From positions 1 through 42,078 of the forward strand of contig JAFZSI010000061.1 of assembly GCA_017619445.1 (NCBI GenBank): a DNA stretch of 42,078 nt, in the 5' to 3' direction. A model generated the notes under the pieces. That model was not told the DNA's origin, made no database searches, and worked only from the letters and a program-made list of their open reading frames with translations. Below, piece by piece: positions 38,523 to 42,078 of this stretch; the first letter of the stretch is position 1; each line of letters opens with the position of its first letter. Origin of the DNA: Prevotella sp. (GTDB taxonomy: Bacteria; Bacteroidota; Bacteroidia; Bacteroidales; Bacteroidaceae). Both the position numbers and the translations under genes were made by a program.

Positions 38523-40166
38523 TTACCAATGGAAACGTATGCCGATGGGTAGGTTGATTTGCAGGGGGTGTTCCGTGCGATAGGATTTAAGTTCGCTGCC
38601 GTCGTTGAAGAAATATTGCAGGCCAGGCTCTGCGAAGATGCCGATGCTGGGTGTAAGGTCGTATTGCATTCCGATGCCGAGCGTAGCCGACCATTGTAAT
38701 GGCACACTTGGGGAAGTTTTTTTCTTGAAGATGCACTTGCCATCCATCATATATTGCACGTCAAGGGTGCTGTGCACAGGCCATTCGAGCATGGCGCCTG
38801 CAGAGGTGTATATGCAGAGAGGCTTCTTTCCGTACCATTGCCAACCCAAGCGCAAGGGCAGTCCAAGATAACGAAGCCGCTGCTGCTCTTGAATGTTAGC
38901 AGCGGTGCTGCCTGTGGTAGTTGTTGAGCTCAGTTGCGTGTAGCTCAATCCCGTTTCTATTGAGGCTTTTCTGCCGAGGCTGTGGCTGAACATGACTTGC
39001 AGGGTGACGGGCGGATGATGCTCATAGTTGGCTTCCATGGCACCGTTGTTGACGTATGCATTATACTCGGTAACGACAAGGATAGAGCGTGTCTCTTCGT
39101 CCAGTATAACACCAGGGTTGTTGTTCAGGAAGTATTCGTAGTCGTTCCAGTTGCTGAACATCTCTTTGGAAGAAATCAACGAGTTGCTATTGGCATTGAA
39201 ACTGTTTCTGCCAATGAAGGCCGAAGCCAGATAGGTGTCGCCCCTGCCCATCTGACCGTTAAAAGCAACGCTGACGTTCCATTTTTGTGTTTTGGCATTT
39301 TCCAGAGGAACAGTGGTATGGAGGTATGGTGGCATGATATTCGTATTCTTCTTTATATCTCCATTATCCGACTTGTTTTCGTGCTCCCGTACCTCCGTTC
39401 CCTTGTTCTCTTGTTCAATAGTCTCCTGCTGATAAGGAATACTGTCTGGCAGAATGACGGCCTCGGCCTGATAGCGGATGGGACGGGCATTTTGGCGAAT
39501 GTCAACCCCTTCGCAGTTAGCAGCAACGGTGATGGGTTGCTCTTCGGGCTTATCTGCAGGCTTCGTGGGCTGAGGCTGCTGAGTGGCCCTGCGGGCAGTG
39601 GGTTTTTGTGGTGTGGGCTGCTGTTTCTGCACAAATCGCCACACAACTGCCGGTATCATCAGTAGCAGCAGCATAAGCATCCACGACTGCCTGATGAGCA
39701 GCCTGAGCATACGTTTGGCGTGGGATAGTTGTGAGGAAGATGTGTGTGGCGCAATGCCTAAGAGATGGCTGATTTCCTGATGCGATAAACCTTCGAACAC
39801 CGACAGCCTAAACACTTGCTGATAGCCCTTCGGCAGTTGGGCGACAAGAGCCTGCAACTGGTCGTAGTCGGGAATTGGGTTGACGTCAGGATTTATGTTG
39901 GCATCTTTCGCCATTTGTTGCAGTACCGCCTGCTCTTTCTCGGCGTGTAGCCGGTAGTGATAACCAACGTTCCTGACGATGGCCGTTATCCAAGGTTCCA
40001 GTTTCGAGGGATCCTCAAGTGTGTCGAGTGAGGTTAGAATTATTACGAAAGAATCGTGTAGCAGATCTTCTGCCACACTATCCTCCTTGGCATATTGTTT
40101 ACAAATGCTCAGAAGTTTTGGCTTGTATTTCAGATATAGTTCTGTTGCCTCCATGAGGGTCAACAA
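38523..40166 (-). CDS. sigma-70 domain fused to a membrane helix and an outer-membrane beta-barrel-like domain
   Basis: One uninterrupted frame of 547 residues. Residues 1-160 are a sigma-70 (ECF) factor: region 2 (SVAEDLLHDSFVIIL, 30-44; EPWITAIVRNVGYHYR) and a region 4 helix-turn-helix (FEGLSHQEISHLLGIAPHTS, about 124-143, SQLSHAKRML). Residues 162-178 are one membrane helix (WMLMLLLLMIPAVVWRF). A Pro/Gln/Lys-rich linker (180-215) follows. Residues about 295-547 alternate aromatic strands and end IGIRFHW, as outer-membrane barrels do. The lipoprotein gene upstream is 12 bp away. The barrel assignment is from pattern only. Confidence 0.75.
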   Translation of the reverse strand: MLTLMEATELYLKYKPKLLSICKQYAKEDSVAEDLLHDSFVIILTSLDTLEDPSKLEPWITAIVRNVGYHYRLHAEKEQAVLQQMAKDANINPDVNPIPDYDQLQALVAQLPKGYQQVFRLSVFEGLSHQEISHLLGIAPHTSSSQLSHAKRMLRLLIRQSWMLMLLLLMIPAVVWRFVQKQQPTPQKPTARRATQQPQPTKPADKPEEQPITVAANCEGVDIRQNARPIRYQAEAVILPDSIPYQQETIEQENKGTEVREHENKSDNGDIKKNTNIMPPYLHTTVPLENAKTQKWNVSVAFNGQMGRGDTYLASAFIGRNSFNANSNSLISSKEMFSNWNDYEYFLNNNPGVILDEETRSILVVTEYNAYVNNGAMEANYEHHPPVTLQVMFSHSLGRKASIETGLSYTQLSSTTTTGSTAANIQEQQRLRYLGLPLRLGWQWYGKKPLCIYTSAGAMLEWPVHSTLDVQYMMDGKCIFKKKTSPSVPLQWSATLGIGMQYDLTPSIGIFAEPGLQYFFNDGSELKSYRTEHPLQINLPIGIRFHW

Positions 40167-40178
40167 ACCTTACCTTTT

Positions 40179-40907
40179 TTATTGTTTGCAGATGCGGATA
40201 TAAGTAGTCTCGATGCCATAGCAAGTGATGCCGGAAGGAATACTCTCATCTCCTTGAAGGGCTTGGGTAATATCGCCCCCAGAAAAACCTCCTATCTGTA
40301 CAAACTTGCCATCATATTTCTTCAGATTCTCGGTGTTCAGATACCCCCAAATGAAGTAATACTTATTGTTTGCTTCCACATAATGGCCTCGCCTTTCTTG
40401 ATCGGGGTCATAGCGGAAAACTCCTGTAATTCCCTTCACAAAAGGATCTGCCGAATAGATGCATTTCCAGTCAGAGAAAATGTCATACGAAACAACGCCA
40501 TCTTCTGTTATCCACTCTTCTTTTTTAAGTTGTCTGCCATCTTCGTGATAAAACCGACAGCCTATGCAGGAACTAAACAGGTTGTCAAAATAATAAATGG
40601 ATTCACCGTGACATTTACCTTCGAATATCTTGAACCGTCCGATGGCTACCTCTCTCTCGTCCCAACTGCTGATGCCCTTTTGTAGAAACCCGGGCAACTC
40701 AGAAAAATCCTTTAGCTCAACAGGAATCAAGTCATGAACGAAAGCAAGACTGGTAAATCCATAATCATGGCTGTCTCCATTATGAGAAAGTCCCGACTCA
40801 TCCCATTCTCCATTATCTATTGAATCAATGCTACTGCTACAGGCTGCAAACATTGTCATTCCCAGCACCACGATCAGTATGGTTCCAAACTCCTTAATCT
40901 TTTTCAT
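40179..40907 (-). CDS. lipoprotein of unknown function
   Basis: The 242-residue protein has a lipobox FAAC (Cys at about 23) after MKKIKEFGTILIVVLGMTM. The first residues after the Cys are SSSIDSIDN, then acidic. No known domain was recognised; several Trp/Tyr/Phe-rich strands and a Cys pair (SSCIGCRF) are visible. It is 12 bp upstream of the sigma-barrel gene on the same strand, so the two probably share a transcript. A lipoprotein at the inner or outer membrane could partner the barrel. Confidence 0.75.
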   Translation of the reverse strand: MKKIKEFGTILIVVLGMTMFAACSSSIDSIDNGEWDESGLSHNGDSHDYGFTSLAFVHDLIPVELKDFSELPGFLQKGISSWDEREVAIGRFKIFEGKCHGESIYYFDNLFSSCIGCRFYHEDGRQLKKEEWITEDGVVSYDIFSDWKCIYSADPFVKGITGVFRYDPDQERRGHYVEANNKYYFIWGYLNTENLKKYDGKFVQIGGFSGGDITQALQGDESIPSGITCYGIETTYIRICKQ

Positions 40908-40927
40908 TGCTTGTTGTTTTATGCCTA

Positions 40928-40935
40928 CAAATTTA
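40928..40935 (-). promoter_or_regulatory. -7 box of the lipoprotein/sigma-barrel operon
   Basis: On the minus strand the box reads TAAATTTG, a match to TAnnTTTG with a leader of about 15 nt. No -33 TTTG is obvious at the usual distance, so support is moderate. Confidence 0.4.
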
Positions 40936-41042
40936 AACGTTTTTGCTTATATAGTGTCGCGAATAGCAAAAAGACTGCACGGGAGTAGCGATGTTTTAGG
41001 ATTTGTTAACGGCTGCGCGTTCCCATTAAGCCTCACATTTTG

Positions 41043-41050
41043 TATTTTTG
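41043..41050 (+). promoter_or_regulatory. menB -7 box
   Basis: TATTTTTG followed by CATC, about 25 nt before the ATG pair at 41075/41078. It implies that menB has its own promoter and is not read from menD. Confidence 0.6.
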
Positions 41051-41074
41051 CATCATCAACAACACTGCAACATC

Positions 41075-41935
41075 ATGATGACAAAAAGAGAATGGAAGTC
41101 CATCCGAGATTTCGAGGAAATCTTATTGGAGGAATACAATGGCATTGCCAAGATTACCATCAACCGCGCGCGTTACCGCAACGCCTTCACACCTAAAACC
41201 ACTTTGGAACTGAGTCAGGCGTTCGCCATCTGCCGCGAACTGGCCCGCATCCGCGTTGTGCTGCTTACGGGTGCCATGTCGCCCGTGCCCGAAGGCATGA
41301 AACCCGAAGACGTGAAGCATGCGTTCTGTTCGGGCGGCGACATGCACGTGAAAGGCCGCGGTGGATACATCGACGACGAGGGTGTGCCCCGTCTGAGTGT
41401 GCTCGACGTGCAGATGCAGATACGCCGTCTGCCCAAGCCCGTCATCGCCATGGTCAACGGCTATGCCATCGGTGGCGGTCACGTGCTGCACGTGGTGTGC
41501 GACCTGACCATCGCCAGCGAGAACGCCATCTTCGGGCAGACTGGGCCGAAGGTGGGCTCGTTTGACGCAGGGTTCGGCAGCAGTTACCTGGCACGTATGG
41601 TAGGTCAGAAGAAGGCGCGCGAGATTTGGTTCCTCTGCCGCCAATACACGGCGCGCGAGGCCGAACAGATGGGCATGGTGAACAAGGTAGTACCTCTGGC
41701 ACAGCTTGAGGACGAGTGCGTCAGTTGGGCAGAGGAGATGATGGAGCGCAGCCCCATAGCCCTGCGCATGATAAAATGTGGACTGAACGCCGAGCTCGAC
41801 GGACAGGCTGGCATTCAGCAGCTGGCTGGCGATGCCACCATGCTCTACTACTTCCTCGACGAGGCACAGGAAGGCGGCAAAGCGTTTTTGGAGAAAAGAA
41901 AACCAGATTTTGGACAGTATAACAACCTGCCTTGA
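41075..41935 (+). CDS. menB: 1,4-dihydroxy-2-naphthoyl-CoA synthase
   Basis: MenB closes the ring of o-succinylbenzoyl-CoA in menaquinone synthesis. The product has 286 residues from the first ATG. It shows the crotonase-fold FCSGGDM oxyanion region, [16 protein letters not shown], and the MenB-specific [19 protein letters not shown] chose the ATG at 41075 (or 41078) because a -7 promoter box ends at 41050; the frame from TTG 41048 is rejected. It is separated from menD by 4.4 kb of minus-strand genes. Confidence 0.94.
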   Translation: MMTKREWKSIRDFEEILLEEYNGIAKITINRARYRNAFTPKTTLELSQAFAICRELARIRVVLLTGAMSPVPEGMKPEDVKHAFCSGGDMHVKGRGGYIDDEGVPRLSVLDVQMQIRRLPKPVIAMVNGYAIGGGHVLHVVCDLTIASENAIFGQTGPKVGSFDAGFGSSYLARMVGQKKAREIWFLCRQYTAREAEQMGMVNKVVPLAQLEDECVSWAEEMMERSPIALRMIKCGLNAELDGQAGIQQLAGDATMLYYFLDEAQEGGKAFLEKRKPDFGQYNNLP

Positions 41936-41955
41936 GACAGAGTAACTGGTTTTTA

Positions 41956-42078
41956 GACATAGTAACATACTAACAAAAAAAACAGTAACATATTTTTTTA
42001 GACATAGTAACATACTAACAAAAAAAACAGTAACATATTTTTTTAGACATAGTAACATACTAACAAAAAAAACAGTAA
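41956..42078. repeat. 45-bp tandem repeat at the right edge
   Basis: Perfect units begin at 41956, 42001 and 42046 (the last cut by the window). Each begins GACATAGTAACATACTAAC, followed by AAAAAAAACAGTAACATATT and a T run. The first 19 bases equal the left arm of the lysS terminator at 23051. The array may continue past the window. Confidence 0.8.

Noticed and set aside
40182-40685. 167-codon plus-strand open frame opposite the lipoprotein gene
   Set aside because: The minus-strand frame has a lipobox signal and a 12-bp link to the next gene, while this frame has neither a promoter nor a domain.
1-42078. CRISPR array, tRNA or rRNA genes
   Set aside because: I looked for regular 25-40-bp repeats with unique spacers, cloverleaf motifs such as GGTTCGA and conserved rRNA stretches. 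The regular repeats present (33, 45, 72 and 106 bp) are tandem without unique spacers or are in coding sequence.

Overview
The window looks like a chromosomal segment of a Prevotellaceae-type member of the Bacteroidales. The evidence is the promoter style (repeated TAnnTTTG -7 boxes, usually read as TATCTTTGC or TACCTTTGC), almost no Shine-Dalgarno sites, a menaquinone gene set, a two-domain uridine-kinase-like nucleoside kinase, a short glucose-6-phosphate isomerase, DUF3822 next to rsmD, and many FadL/GIN/porin-like envelope proteins. No rRNA, tRNA, CRISPR array or intact insertion sequence was seen.

Layout: 1-642 holds the 5' part of etfB (minus strand). 1330-7709 is a plus-strand housekeeping run: dnaG, cls, DUF3822, rsmD and a RecD-like helicase. 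8040-10304 is a secreted GH89 alpha-N-acetylglucosaminidase. 10436-11035 is a small unknown gene. 11048-11518 is a leader with a strong promoter and a terminator-like hairpin. It precedes a visibly AT-richer cluster (11519-15769) of zinc-ribbon membrane proteins, a CD225-like protein, a DUF2752 protein and a large exported protein. 15830-18906 (minus) encodes a membrane Ser/Thr kinase and an OmpP1/FadL-like barrel. 19401-21133 encodes a NagX/HGSNAT-like acyltransferase and an exported protein. 21269-25113 holds lysS, gpsA and an exported membrane protein. 25467-27661 holds a compact RpoD-like sigma factor overlapping mnmA, then a YbjQ-family gene. 27633-29746 (minus) holds a HAD phosphatase and pgi. 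30267-33182 (minus) is an ECF sigma / anti-sigma-like / GIN-domain operon. 33363-36621 is menI-menF-menD, and menB lies at 41075-41935. Between them are a nucleoside kinase, a lipoprotein and an unusual protein that joins a sigma-70 domain to a membrane helix and a putative outer-membrane beta-barrel.

The most striking non-coding content is a layered repeat system. Seven 58-bp palindromes centred on TCTAGA or TCTGGA occupy five intergenic regions. Each of those regions also carries a second element, a hairpin-containing promoter module with conserved flanks (TTCGG ... CTCACTTA ... TATCTTTGC), in front of dnaG, the GH89 gene, the NagX-like gene, the sigma factor and pgi. A sixth module, in front of the nucleoside kinase, has no palindrome. 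In addition, GC-rich palindromic repeats and period-7/8 tandem arrays lie in leaders and have entered reading frames, adding segments or tails to the kinase, MnmA, MenF, MenI, GH89 and the 24.1-kb gene product.

Functionally, most genes are housekeeping: replication priming, rRNA and tRNA modification, tRNA charging, phospholipid synthesis, glycolysis and menaquinone synthesis. The best candidates for new biology are the sigma/beta-barrel fusion with its lipoprotein partner, the zinc-ribbon membrane cluster with its attenuator-like leader, and the paired palindrome/promoter modules.
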